DNA of 64,000 nucleotides from Pseudanabaena sp. M085S1SP2A07QC (GTDB lineage Bacteria > Cyanobacteriota > Cyanobacteriia > Pseudanabaenales > Pseudanabaenaceae), in assembly GCA_020404895.1 (NCBI GenBank), contig JADBWK010000064.1, positions 35,957 through 99,956 on the forward strand, written 5' to 3'. The notes under the pieces are model-generated. The model did not search any database, was not told the DNA's origin, and saw only the letters and a program-made list of their open reading frames with translations. The position numbers and the translations under genes are program-made. This document shows positions 9,241 to 17,562 of this stretch, in pieces (within the stretch, counting starts at the first letter, position 1; every line of letters begins with the position of its first letter).

Positions 9241-10136
9241 GCTCGTAACTCCTCTCAATTAATGTCTCAGTGAATGTCTCGATATCGGATTAGTAATGGC
9301 GAAAGCAGGACTGAATTTTAAAATTCAAATTTTAGAACTCAAACAAACAATCTAAGTTAATGATTACTTGTTTGAAATTGTCTTAATACCTGACGTTATC
9401 TAGTAATTAAATTAGCTATCTATAGATGATGACTAATCACAGCAATTACAGATGAATTAATAAACATATTCTTGTTTTTTCACGCTAGATAAATAACATA
9501 TTTTCTTGTATTTGCAATGGATTTTCCTAACTTTTTGTTAGATCCTGATTTAGTCTGACATTGGTTAATGGATGTAGCAATTTTTTCTTGTCTTTTCTGA
9601 TGTATCTACATAAACAAGGCTTTACAGATGCCAAACAAGCAGAAAATACAGCCAATCTAACCATAAATTATTGTTTTTGCTAACAAAATATTTAATTATC
9701 TTGTTTTGATTTTCTACAGAATAACAGCGACTGAGACAGGATTTTTTAAATGAAAAATATTTTTGAATTAATGCAATTGCAGTTTATAAATTAGTAAATA
9801 AATAGTGAGCTATTTTTCACTTTATATAGGTGCAAAATTTTAACCATATTCCTAATCAGTCTTTGTGATTTTATTCATGTATTTACTGACAAAAAATACT
9901 ATTTTTTCTGGTGTCCAAATTGAAATTTGGATTGTATGCTGTTTGCCAACAAAGGTTATGTAGTTGATTTATACAGCTTCAATCCCTTTGCAACATTCGT
10001 CAAACTCACTTACCCTCACATAAAGAAATATTTAACTCTTGTACCACTGGTAAGTATATATAGCAATAGGAAATTCTTGTTTTCCGACAAAAAACGACTT
10101 TTCCTCATATAACCTCACAAGTAGAGGCATTGAAAC
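9241..10136. other. 896-bp AT-rich intergenic region
   Basis: No supported gene and no HIP1 octamer. It separates the divergent NB-ARC gene from the paralogous pair at 10137. Visible features are several CTTGT/ACAAG words, two near-repeats of ATAAACATATTCTTGT (about 9460-9478 and 9492-9508), and a palindrome TCCAAAT-N4-ATTTGGA at 9914-9931. A 61-codon ORF at 9927-10112 has no ribosome site or recognisable product. It is probably a long 5' regulatory region. Confidence 0.5.
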
Positions 10137-10532
10137 ATGAGCGCCCCCCATCATTTGCCCCAACGTCACCTTAATTTAATATCGAGTTATCCTCGCCAAA
10201 CATCAAAATTTGGCGTTCGACCCAGTATTGCCGATCTCTTTTCGCAATTACTATCTGACATCGAGTCATTTTTATTGGCTTGCACCCATGAGGAGATGTG
10301 TAGCTTTTGGAATGCGATCGCCAATCTTCGCCAATACTTACAGAAAAACACTAATTCTTCAGAAGTTCCGCACTTTCTAAATGGTAGAAAGCAGCAGCGA
10401 GACTTTTGCCGCATTTTAGAGGTGTTAGCAGATTTACCCTATCCGCAATTGCACCTATCGTCGCAATTGCCTGAACGCACAGGCGATCATCGCCAGCATT
10501 ATGTTTATCCTCACTTAGTAACACAGCGATAA
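10137..10532 (+). CDS. Hypothetical protein, first of a paralogous pair
   Basis: 131 residues, family not recognised. The middle contains LLSDIESFLLACTHEEMCSFWNAI, which aligns with LLDEIEILMSDCSTEESRSFWSAT of the next gene, so the two arose by duplication. No signal peptide, membrane segment or catalytic motif is seen. GAGG lies ten bases before the ATG. It is 10 bp from the next gene, so the two are very likely one operon. The C-terminus (HYVYPHLVTQR) is not shared with the paralogue. Confidence 0.65.
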   Translation: MSAPHHLPQRHLNLISSYPRQTSKFGVRPSIADLFSQLLSDIESFLLACTHEEMCSFWNAIANLRQYLQKNTNSSEVPHFLNGRKQQRDFCRILEVLADLPYPQLHLSSQLPERTGDHRQHYVYPHLVTQR

Positions 10533-10542
10533 GGGAGGATAT

Positions 10543-10929
10543 ATGCAAAGTGATGCTTTCCCTACACCACCGATCTATGTACATCAGTTTCAACCTCGGT
10601 TGGTAAAAAATGATTTCGAGCCTCAACAAGAAGGCGATAGTGATCATCTACGCAATCTACTAGATGAGATTGAGATCCTGATGTCAGACTGCTCCACCGA
10701 AGAATCTCGATCTTTCTGGTCAGCAACTGATCGGATCAAGATCAAACATCGGGTCATTGCATCAATGCAAATGATTGAAAGCTTGTTTCTTGACTTAGCC
10801 ATAGCTTCAACACAAGATCCAGAGATGATTTCCGCTGTTTCAGCAAGCCTTCGCTACACTAGCACTTCTCAATTCGGTCATTCAGAGCAGCTTGCAATCC
10901 CAGACTTTCTCAAGCAACGAGCTTGTTGA
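10543..10929 (+). CDS. Hypothetical protein, second of a paralogous pair
   Basis: 128 residues, a paralogue of the preceding gene through the segment around residues 33-56 (the DEIEI...SFW block); the C-terminal halves have diverged. Predicted to be soluble and mainly helical. A strong ribosome site (GGGAGG) lies seven bases before the ATG. Function unknown. The following small secreted protein and glucosaminidase run the same way, but a 141-bp gap lies between, so shared transcription is uncertain. Confidence 0.65.
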   Translation: MQSDAFPTPPIYVHQFQPRLVKNDFEPQQEGDSDHLRNLLDEIEILMSDCSTEESRSFWSATDRIKIKHRVIASMQMIESLFLDLAIASTQDPEMISAVSASLRYTSTSQFGHSEQLAIPDFLKQRAC

Positions 10930-11070
10930 GTTTTTGCAGTATTGATGCCGATTTAATTTGGCTAAATAGCTTAAAAAAGCATAAAATCAGTTAAAAACCA
11001 TTTTTATTACTTATAAATATCTGTAGCCCGAAAAAACTGGTTTAAATCATTTATAAAAAAGGTAAACATC

Positions 11071-11253
11071 ATGAAATTATTGTTTTCTGTTCTTTCAGCC
11101 TCCGTTTTGCTATTCCAATTTACGTATAGTGCATCTGCATATTCCCAAGACCCTCGCAGTTGTAGTGACCCTCGCACCCAATATCCGTCAAATCCCCCTT
11201 GTCAAAAACAGCAAAACTTACTTAACGTTTATTACAACAGAGTTAACTATTAA
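11071..11253 (+). CDS. Small secreted hypothetical protein
   Basis: 60 residues. Residues 1-23 form a clear Sec signal peptide (MKLL, hydrophobic core, ASA cleavage region). The mature part is about 37 residues, rich in Ser, Pro, Gln and Asn, with two cysteines (CSD and PCQ) that could form a disulfide. AAAAAGG precedes the ATG. It is 20 bp upstream of the exported glucosaminidase and probably co-transcribed with it. Family not recognised. Confidence 0.55.
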   Translation: MKLLFSVLSASVLLFQFTYSASAYSQDPRSCSDPRTQYPSNPPCQKQQNLLNVYYNRVNY

Positions 11254-11273
11254 TCAGACAGAGCAAAACAGTT

Positions 11274-11924
11274 ATGAGAAGGAAGCAGTTTCTTCAATTT
11301 GGAGCTGGCGCGATCGCGATGTTCTCATTGGATCGCCTCGGTAGAAATGCTGCTCAAGCTCAAGATTTTGCTGATTTTGCTAAAATGTCTAATCGCCAAA
11401 AATTATGTTCTCCTGTCCTCTCGGGAAGCATTGATCGGATCATGGGGGATGGGAATACTTCTGAAGTCCAACTCTTACGACTCTTACGCCTAAATAAAGC
11501 CCCTTTAAATCTTTATGGGGATATACCAACGATCTATCGGGAAGAAGCGACGATCGAGGGTGTTAACTATGACATCGCTTTTTGTCAGATGTGCTTAGAA
11601 ACGGGATTTCTGCAATTTGACGGTGATGTTCAACCCGAACAGAATAATTTTGGTGGTATTGGCGCGATCGGCAATGGAGCTAGGGGTGATAGCTTTAGCG
11701 ATCGGCGCATTGGTATCAGAGCCCAGATCCAACATCTCAAGGCATACGCCACTACCAAGCCTTTGGTACAGCCACTAGTTGATCCAAGGTTTGGTTTAGT
11801 GAAGCGAGGTACTGCGCCTTTGGTGGGGCAGCTTGCAGGACGATGGGCTGAGGATACCAACTATGACAAAAAAATTATGTCAATTCTCCGTCGGCTCTAC
11901 GAGTTGGCTGGTTTTTTTGCCTAA
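11274..11924 (+). CDS. Exported glucosaminidase-domain protein
   Basis: 216 residues. The N-terminus starts MRRKQFLQFGAGAIA, a twin-arginine-like signal, with a probable AQA cleavage site near residue 30. The rest matches the peptidoglycan N-acetylglucosaminidase (Bax/FlgJ/LytG-like) fold: FCQMCLETGFLQFDGDVQPEQNNFGGIGA carries the catalytic Glu of LETG (about residue 111), and a later DRRIGIRAQIQHLKAYA segment is also typical. Likely acts on the cell wall in the periplasm. The last two codons and the stop lie in the 33-bp-armed palindrome that follows. Confidence 0.8.
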   Translation: MRRKQFLQFGAGAIAMFSLDRLGRNAAQAQDFADFAKMSNRQKLCSPVLSGSIDRIMGDGNTSEVQLLRLLRLNKAPLNLYGDIPTIYREEATIEGVNYDIAFCQMCLETGFLQFDGDVQPEQNNFGGIGAIGNGARGDSFSDRRIGIRAQIQHLKAYATTKPLVQPLVDPRFGLVKRGTAPLVGQLAGRWAEDTNYDKKIMSILRRLYELAGFFA

Positions 11925-11984
11925 AACCCCAAAAGGATGAGGTGGCGCTTTGCGCCGCCTCATCCTTTTGGGGTTTTAGGCAAA
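11916..11984. terminator. Very long triloop palindrome
   Basis: 33-bp arms (11916-11948 and 11952-11984), loop TTT, with a single G-T wobble. Core GGCGC-TTT-GCGCC. The left arm begins exactly at the penultimate codon (Phe-Ala-stop) of the glucosaminidase gene. It is followed 15 bp later by MITE A copy 2. Confidence 0.8.
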
Positions 11985-11999
11985 TCGTTAACAATAGTA

Positions 12000-12089
12000 G
12001 GACTTACGCAACAATACTCTGAAACCCGCATTTCATAGTAGGGGCAATTCATGAATTGCCCCTACTATGAAATGATTTTGCGTAAGTCC
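12000..12089. mobile_element. MITE family A, copy 2
   Basis: A 90-bp non-coding element with the same ends as the copy at 2881 (GGACTTACGCA... and its inverse), flanked by TA at 11998-11999 and 12090-12091. Its interior is a near-perfect palindrome with core GGGGCAATTCATGAATTG and arms extended by CATTTCATAGTA, which the first copy lacks. Confidence 0.75.
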
Positions 12090-12195
12090 TAAATAGAATT
12101 GAGATATCAAATTTGAAATGCTGAGCATTAAGCATTTATTGATTCCTCCGCTAAAATCTGTTCGACACCTCCACTATAAAACTTTTATTTTTAGC

Positions 12196-12816
12196 ATGGA
12201 AAAACACGAACAAATCACGATCGCAGAATATCAACTTACCGCAGAGTCATATCGTGTTGGCACATGGGATCACGATGTATCGCAAAATCGTGAGGCTCTA
12301 ATCACAGCAATGCCTAGAGTGCCAGGTAAGATTTTGGATCTGGGTTGTGGTCCTGGACGAGATCTAGTTGCATTTCAGGCTATGGGGCACGAAGTAACGG
12401 GACTAGATGCCACTCCCTCATTTGTGGAAATGGCAAAACAGTCGGCTGGTTGTACAGTCTGGGAGCAGAGTTTTTTAAGTCTAGATCTACCCAGTAATTA
12501 CTTTGATGGAATCTTTGCCAATGCTTCACTAATCCATGTACCTAGAGCAGACATGCTGCGGGTGTTAAAGAATTTACATAATGCTTTGTGCGATCGCGGA
12601 ATCTTAGTGATGTCGATGGTGCGGGGAAATTACGAAGGTTTTTCCGAAAGACCTACGGGTTATCGCTATGTAAGTGGCTGGGAATATGAAACATTAGCGC
12701 CAAAACTTGTAGAAGCCCAATTTCAAATTCTGACGCATTATTACCGACCTACTGGAGTTGCGATCGAAAATCAATCATGGTTAGTCCTCGTTGCCAAAAA
12801 AGCGATCGTCCAATAA
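12196..12816 (+). CDS. Class I SAM-dependent methyltransferase
   Basis: 206 residues from the ATG at 12196 (an in-frame ATG at 12118 would add 26 residues unlike the family and begin close to MITE A). The SAM-binding motif ILDLGCGPGRDL is near residues 44-55, the acidic strand end VTGLDA follows, and FDGIFANASLIHVP is the post-II motif. This matches small UbiE/SmtA-like methyltransferases of unknown substrate. The following region (12817-12912) holds no gene, and cobS converges from the other strand. Confidence 0.75.
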   Translation: MEKHEQITIAEYQLTAESYRVGTWDHDVSQNREALITAMPRVPGKILDLGCGPGRDLVAFQAMGHEVTGLDATPSFVEMAKQSAGCTVWEQSFLSLDLPSNYFDGIFANASLIHVPRADMLRVLKNLHNALCDRGILVMSMVRGNYEGFSERPTGYRYVSGWEYETLAPKLVEAQFQILTHYYRPTGVAIENQSWLVLVAKKAIVQ

Positions 12817-12912
12817 GCGAATGGGTTAGTGTCATGAATCATTCGCATCATCCAAAAGAAAAAAGCGTTGAAGAATACAGCAGTTATAGGAAATACATCG
12901 GAATTAGAAGTT

Positions 12913-13665
12913 TTACAAATAAGCGATCGCACATAAACTCAGCGCCTCAGTCCACTCCACGATCGCACCATAGGTATCGCCAGTATGTCCACCGAGTTGA
13001 CGATTAAACCATGCACCGATTAGCCAAGTAAAGCTAAAGCCAATTACCGTTAAACCAATCCCTAAATAAAATGAGTTGTAAAAATAAGCGATCGCAAAAT
13101 TACCAGTCGTTAATAAAATCGCGACTAGCCACACTTGCCAATGGTGCAAATCCTCTTGATGAAATTTGCCCTTGCCGATCGCTTTGATGTAGGGATAAGC
13201 CATAATCGCGCGAAGCTGTCCCCATCTTGCCCAAGCCCAAATGCTTGTTAAAATCCAAAATCGCCGATCCTTAATTGCGGCGAGAGCAACAACTTTTAAT
13301 AACAAAATCGTAATTCCTGCGATCGCGCCAAACGCACCCGTATTACTATCCGACATCACCTCAAGGCGACGATTAGGATCGGTGACGGCAAGTCCATCGG
13401 CTGTATCCATTGCGCCATCGAGATGTAAACCGCCTGTGATTAATAATCCTAATAAAATCGTGAGTAGCGATCGCAGATATATAAATTCTGGTGCGGGTTT
13501 AATTATTCCTAAACCAAAGTCGAGAGAGGCGATCGCGCTGCCGATCAAAATGCCGATCAGTGGCGCATAGAGAGCAATTCCTCGAAAATCTAGCGTTCCT
13601 TGCGGACGTAAAGGCAAACAAGTATAAAAAATTAGCGCCGCTTGAAATTTTCGCCAATGCTGCAT
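12913..13665 (-). CDS. cobS: Adenosylcobinamide-GDP ribazoletransferase (cobalamin synthase)
   Basis: A 250-residue integral membrane enzyme that joins adenosylcobinamide-GDP to alpha-ribazole in the last steps of cobalamin (or pseudocobalamin) assembly. The acidic signature HLDGAMDTADGLA is near residues 82-94, and GHTGDTYGAIVEWTEAL is at the C-terminus. Several hydrophobic helices lie between. Length is normal. cobD and cobQ are in this window too, but 29 kb away, so the pathway genes are scattered. No cobalamin riboswitch is visible in the 160 bp upstream. Confidence 0.93.
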   Translation of the reverse strand: MQHWRKFQAALIFYTCLPLRPQGTLDFRGIALYAPLIGILIGSAIASLDFGLGIIKPAPEFIYLRSLLTILLGLLITGGLHLDGAMDTADGLAVTDPNRRLEVMSDSNTGAFGAIAGITILLLKVVALAAIKDRRFWILTSIWAWARWGQLRAIMAYPYIKAIGKGKFHQEDLHHWQVWLVAILLTTGNFAIAYFYNSFYLGIGLTVIGFSFTWLIGAWFNRQLGGHTGDTYGAIVEWTEALSLCAIAYL

Positions 13666-13667
13666 TT

Positions 13668-13725
13668 TAGAAAACCCATAAACTTAGAGGGAGCATAAAG
13701 CGCCATTTCTAATTTATGGGTTTTC
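13668..13725. repeat. Inverted repeat between divergent cobS and ctp
   Basis: Perfect 14-bp arms (13668-13681 and 13712-13725, AGAAAACCCATAAA and its inverse) separated by 30 bases. Because the flanking genes diverge, it is not an ordinary terminator; it may be a leader structure or a decayed hairpin element. Confidence 0.5.
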
Positions 13726-13825
13726 TGTATCTTAGGTACGAAAAAATGGGAAATTTACCTTGAAGAAAGCTAGATTAGTTAGGATAGAGAAAATATTTTT
13801 ATATAAAAAAGTTTGCATAGACAGC

Positions 13826-15097
13826 ATGATAAAACAGCGTCGTATTTGGTCTTGGCTCGTAATTAGTTTGGTAGCGATCGCAGTGCAGTTTTTCTGGATG
13901 GGTGGCGCAAATGCTGCGGTGACAGACTATTTGCAAGAACAAAAATTTCTGACTAATGTCTGGCAAATCGTTAATCGTTCTTACGTGGACGCTGATTTTA
14001 ATCATCAAAACTGGTACAAAGTGCGCCGCCAGTTTATCAACCGTAAATTTAACAGTCGAGAAGATACCTATACGGCGATTAGGGAAATGTTAGCAACCTT
14101 GGATGACCCTTTCACAAGGTTTCTGGAGCCTGACAAGTTTAAAAGTATGCAAACCAGCACATCAGGCGAGCTAACAGGTGTGGGTTTACAAATCTCTGTC
14201 GATGAGCCTGATAACAATGTGACCGTAATTTCGCCAATCGAAGGTTCGCCTGCGGATGTGGCGGGTGTGCGATCGCGCGATCGCATTGTTGCCATTGACA
14301 ACATTCCGACTAAGGGTTTGAGTCTTGATGAATGTGCGACCAGAATGCGTGGCAAGATTGGTTCTGAGGTCAAGCTGAGTCTCGAACGCACTCTGGCTGA
14401 TGGTAAGGGCTTAGAAAAACTGGATGTGGTAATTAAACGCGATCGCATTGCAGTTACGCCCATCATCGCCAAGCTCAACCAAGAAGCAAACCATAAGGTT
14501 GGCTATATCCGCTTAAATCAGTTCAATGGCAATGCCTCAGCAGATATGGAAAAGATGCTGAAGAAGTTTGAAGTTGAAGGTGCGGATCGTTATGTTCTCG
14601 ATTTGCGCGGTAACCCTGGTGGTCTATTTGATGCAGGTTTACAGATTGCGCGGATGTGGATTCCTGAAGGAACTGTAGTTTATACCGTTGATCGGCATGG
14701 AGTACAGGAGAGTTTTGAAGCTAAAGGCGATGCGATTACGACAGACCCTCTAGCGGTGCTGACTGACGGCGGTAGCGCTAGTGCTAGTGAGATTCTGGCT
14801 GGTGCTTTGCAGGAAAATGATCGCGCTCAACTAGTTGGGACAAAGACCTATGGTAAGGGCTTAATTCAATCTCTATATGAATTGGAGGATGGCGCAGGTT
14901 TGGCGGTGACGATCGCTAAATATGAGACTCCATTGCACCACAATATCCATAAGCGTGGCATTATTCCGAATGTGGAAGTTGCACTGACGGAGCCAATTAC
15001 TCGTAAACAGCTTGGCACAAGTGAAGATCCACAATATGTAGCAGCTTTATCAGTTCTGGATGGAACTTATAAAAATGTAATTGCGAAGTCTGAATAA
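13826..15097 (+). CDS. ctp: Carboxyl-terminal processing protease (S41)
   Basis: 423 residues from the ATG at 13826; an upstream TTG would place extra charged residues before the signal peptide. Residues 1-31 are a Sec signal ending in GANAA. A PDZ domain follows (about 110-195, GVGLQISV...GSPADVAGVRSRDRIVAID), then the S41 protease core with the Ser of GGSASASEI and the Lys of KTYGKGL as the catalytic dyad. In cyanobacteria CtpA trims the photosystem II D1 protein in the lumen; CtpB and CtpC are similar. Which paralogue this is cannot be decided here. Confidence 0.88.
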   Translation: MIKQRRIWSWLVISLVAIAVQFFWMGGANAAVTDYLQEQKFLTNVWQIVNRSYVDADFNHQNWYKVRRQFINRKFNSREDTYTAIREMLATLDDPFTRFLEPDKFKSMQTSTSGELTGVGLQISVDEPDNNVTVISPIEGSPADVAGVRSRDRIVAIDNIPTKGLSLDECATRMRGKIGSEVKLSLERTLADGKGLEKLDVVIKRDRIAVTPIIAKLNQEANHKVGYIRLNQFNGNASADMEKMLKKFEVEGADRYVLDLRGNPGGLFDAGLQIARMWIPEGTVVYTVDRHGVQESFEAKGDAITTDPLAVLTDGGSASASEILAGALQENDRAQLVGTKTYGKGLIQSLYELEDGAGLAVTIAKYETPLHHNIHKRGIIPNVEVALTEPITRKQLGTSEDPQYVAALSVLDGTYKNVIAKSE

Positions 15098-15111
15098 TCT
15101 CCCTAGTGACA

Positions 15112-15153
15112 AAAAAATGTAGGGGCAATTCATGAATTGCCCCTACATTTTTT
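15112..15153. terminator. Palindrome with CAATTCATGAATTG core
   Basis: A 42-nt perfect palindrome without a loop, between the convergent ctp and thiO genes. The central GGGGCAATTCATGAATTG is the same as in MITE A, but the terminal inverted repeats of that element are missing and the outer arms (A-run plus TGT) are different. The A/T-rich ends suit two-way termination. Confidence 0.65.
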
Positions 15154-15160
15154 GTGTTTT

Positions 15161-16195
15161 CTACACATCGTTAAAAACCTCTAGGCTTATGCCATCCACG
15201 ATAAAATCTGTAATCAGCTTAGCTGTAATCGGTGCAAAGAGAATCCCATTACGATAGTGACCAGTCGCTAAAACTAGATTTTCATAATCACTTGCTCCTA
15301 AAAGTGGAATCTCATGGGGAGCATGAGGACGAAATCCCCACCATGTCTCGATGATCGACATATCGGCGATCGCAGGATATACAGCAATGGCTCCATTTAA
15401 TAACTGGGCGATCCCTGCGGCAGTATTGCCCTGCGAGAAGCCATTATCTTCAACCGTTGCACCGATCACAATCGTTCCATCTTGTCGCGGCACAATGTAG
15501 CAACTTGGCGCATAAATTACCTTTTGTAATTTGCGATCGCTATCAAATACCGAAAGCATTTGCCCTTTAATGGGCTTAATCGGCAAAGGCATTAGCGATC
15601 GCGTCCACGCACCTGTTGCGAGAACATAGCGATCGCCTTGCAATTTACCAGCGCTAGTATCGAGATGTGTCACGCGATTGCGATCTTGCCCAATTTGATA
15701 AACCGTGGTTCCTTCCAAAATCTTGATCGATAGAGATCGAGCTGCCGCTAGTAATGCTTGTGTGAGTTTGCGATTATTTACTTGTCCATCTTCAGGCAAC
15801 CAGAGAGAGCCTAAAACAGATTTTCCCAGCCCAGATTGGCGCTTAAGAGATTCTTCACGGCTGATATATTGAGGATGTTTAGAGATAACTTGGCGATCGC
15901 TTTCTTCTAAAACTGGCGCAATTATTCCACAACACCAATATCCACAGTCTTGCCCTGATAATCGCATCAAGTTCGCAATCCATTGTGGATACATTTCTCG
16001 GCTACGAATACCAAAATCTAAGAGATTACCTTCTAGGCGTTCTGCTTCGGGGGCTAGCATTCCTGCTGCTGCCCATGTTGCCCCAATTCCGCATAGATCG
16101 CGCTCAACTATAGTGACATTTGCGCCTTTTTGAGAAAGGGCGATCGCTATTGATAAGCCGATAATGCCACCACCAATTACTAAAACATCAGACAT
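15161..16195 (-). CDS. thiO: Glycine oxidase ThiO
   Basis: A 344-residue FAD-dependent amine oxidase that makes the glycine imine used for the thiazole ring of thiamine. The dinucleotide motif VIGGGIIGLSIA is at residues 5-16, followed by VERD; IKGQMLSV, IVIGATVEDNGF and the C-terminal ATGHYRNGILFAPITAK are typical of ThiO. Length is normal for a stand-alone ThiO; some cyanobacteria have a ThiO-ThiG fusion, which is not the case here. No other thi gene is adjacent. Confidence 0.9.
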   Translation of the reverse strand: MSDVLVIGGGIIGLSIAIALSQKGANVTIVERDLCGIGATWAAAGMLAPEAERLEGNLLDFGIRSREMYPQWIANLMRLSGQDCGYWCCGIIAPVLEESDRQVISKHPQYISREESLKRQSGLGKSVLGSLWLPEDGQVNNRKLTQALLAAARSLSIKILEGTTVYQIGQDRNRVTHLDTSAGKLQGDRYVLATGAWTRSLMPLPIKPIKGQMLSVFDSDRKLQKVIYAPSCYIVPRQDGTIVIGATVEDNGFSQGNTAAGIAQLLNGAIAVYPAIADMSIIETWWGFRPHAPHEIPLLGASDYENLVLATGHYRNGILFAPITAKLITDFIVDGISLEVFNDV

Positions 16196-16268
16196 TCCAT
16201 TTCGCTCAATTCAGAATAATTAATTCAGCAATGCTGCGGTGGGCGTAGCTCTTTGCAACATTTTTGGA

Positions 16269-16307
16269 TTTTTTTAAAAGTATTGCGAAGCAATACTTTT
16301 AAAAAAA
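16269..16307. repeat. Triloop hairpin plus short repeat
   Basis: Perfect 18-bp arms (16269-16286 and 16290-16307) with loop GAA, core ATTGC-GAA-GCAAT. Eleven bases after it comes CTACAGCGCATAGCGCTA (16319-16336), a copy of the short repeat that also follows the hairpins at 26166 and 44369. It lies downstream of a methyltransferase gene on the minus strand, so it may terminate it. Confidence 0.65.
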
Positions 16308-16333
16308 TTTGGGTTTTACTACAGCGCATAGCG

Positions 16334-16987
16334 CTATATTTCACAACGAGTTGCCACTACAGCATAAAACGGATCGCTACTTGCCATGCCAAACATCGCT
16401 AAAAAGGGAGAACTAGGTGGCACATTTGCGACTAGTTCAGGCCGGGTAAAGCCTTGTGGAACCGAGGCAAAATACTTGAATACTAACTTAGTGCGATCGC
16501 TTGCTTCAGCATCACGCCATGCTTGAATTGCCTTCTGATAAAACATCCGATTTGAGAAGCTAATAATCGCAATACCACCAACTTTTAGAATACGATGAAT
16601 TTCCGCAAATATAGCTTCTGGATATTGTAAATACTGCACTGAGACTGTGTTCAATACTGCATCAAAAGATTGATCATCAAAGGGTAATAATTGCTGTTTA
16701 TTGAGGTTTTGGACAAAGTAATGATTCAGCCGAGGGTTTCTAGCCAACTCTTCAGCATTCAGTCCATGTCCTTCTATATGAGCAAATTTCATTTCGCAGG
16801 GCAGATGCGAAACCCAGCTACTCATCAGATCGAGAACGCGTGTATTTGGCTGTAAGCGTTGACGATAAAGCTCTGTAAGTTGCTGAATAAAGCAATCGTC
16901 TACATGGGTGACAAAGCGCGGATAGTCATAGAACAGCGCATCATCGGAGTTATCAAGTTTTGTACGTTGTTCTGAAGCGAGTTGCAT
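16334..16987 (-). CDS. SAM-dependent methyltransferase (UbiE-like)
   Basis: 217 residues. Motif I is degenerate (TRVLDLMSSWVSHLP), and FDAVLNTVSVQYLQYPEAIFAEIHRILKVGGIAIISFSNRMF shows the post-I, II and III strands of the class I fold. Cyanobacterial relatives are conserved but uncharacterised. The missing glycines of motif I (usually GxGxG) could weaken SAM binding. The start ATG lies directly beside the remnant of a restriction-related gene. Confidence 0.7.
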   Translation of the reverse strand: MQLASEQRTKLDNSDDALFYDYPRFVTHVDDCFIQQLTELYRQRLQPNTRVLDLMSSWVSHLPCEMKFAHIEGHGLNAEELARNPRLNHYFVQNLNKQQLLPFDDQSFDAVLNTVSVQYLQYPEAIFAEIHRILKVGGIAIISFSNRMFYQKAIQAWRDAEASDRTKLVFKYFASVPQGFTRPELVANVPPSSPFLAMFGMASSDPFYAVVATRCEI

Positions 16988-17009
16988 AGGTAGTTATAGC
17001 CAGAGATAC

Positions 17010-17479
17010 CAATCCAATCATACTCAAATTTTAGGTGACGCTAAAGAGGTAGTGATAAAAAATCAGCTTTGGTTATTAGTCATAGAACTAAGTACAGGAC
17101 AAAAAGCTTGAAACGCTCTCCCAGCAAGGACTTGAGTTAATAGACTCAAAAGCCTTGCCTAGTAACGGTTTCAGGGGATTTTGGCGTTCTATTTTTGATT
17201 TTTTGTCCTGTACTTAGGTCATAGAATCAAAACGAAGCGATACGAAGCAATTTTGCTGTAACAAGAGCGATTCCACAAGCTTTAGCTCATATGTTGAGTA
17301 ATTCGGAAACCGTGCAATCAACATTTGGCATGATTACCAATGGGAATGAATTTTTATTTTTGAAAACTGCACAAAATGAGTATGCCAATTCACGGTTATT
17401 CTCTTTAGTAAACCCAAATAATGAGCTTTATGAAGTATTACAAATACTAAAACAGCTAGCCTCAAAAATATGTGTGTGA
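17010..17479 (+). pseudogene. Decayed restriction-endonuclease-like gene interrupted by a MITE
   Basis: Read across its breaks, the stretch encodes GDAKEVVIKNQLWLLVIE, then SKRS, then NFAVTRAIPQALAHM and FGMITNGNEFLFLK. It resembles, from memory, small cyanobacterial proteins related to type I restriction subunit R. Two lesions are visible: a 130-bp element (17088-17217) inserted with a 9-bp target duplication inside the Val-Ile-Glu codons, and a 10-bp near-tandem duplication (ACGAAGCGAT/ACGAAGCAAT, about 17232-17251) that shifts the frame. The 3' part is open from 17225 to 17479. No start codon can be assigned. Together with the MITE, this fills most of the 16988-17562 gap. Confidence 0.7.
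17088..17217. mobile_element. MITE family B with 9-bp target duplication
   Basis: A 130-bp non-coding element with 18-bp perfect terminal inverted repeats CTAAGTACAGGACAAAAA. It is flanked by identical 9-bp repeats GTCATAGAA at 17079-17087 and 17218-17226. It contains no ORF. A 9-bp duplication is typical of several IS families, including part of IS4; no parent element is in the window. Confidence 0.88.
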
Positions 17480-17562
17480 GCTCTACGATCGTATGTTTTT
17501 TGGGTTCAGTTGCTCGAAAACTGTTGTAAATGTGATAGAGCTGTAGTATAGACAAGGACTAT

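Noticed and set aside
9927..10112. 61-codon ORF in the AT-rich leader
   Set aside because: No ribosome site, no recognisable motif and base composition like the surrounding non-coding DNA.
12777..13007. 76-codon ORF after the methyltransferase gene
   Set aside because: It overlaps the ends of two real genes on both strands and has no family features.
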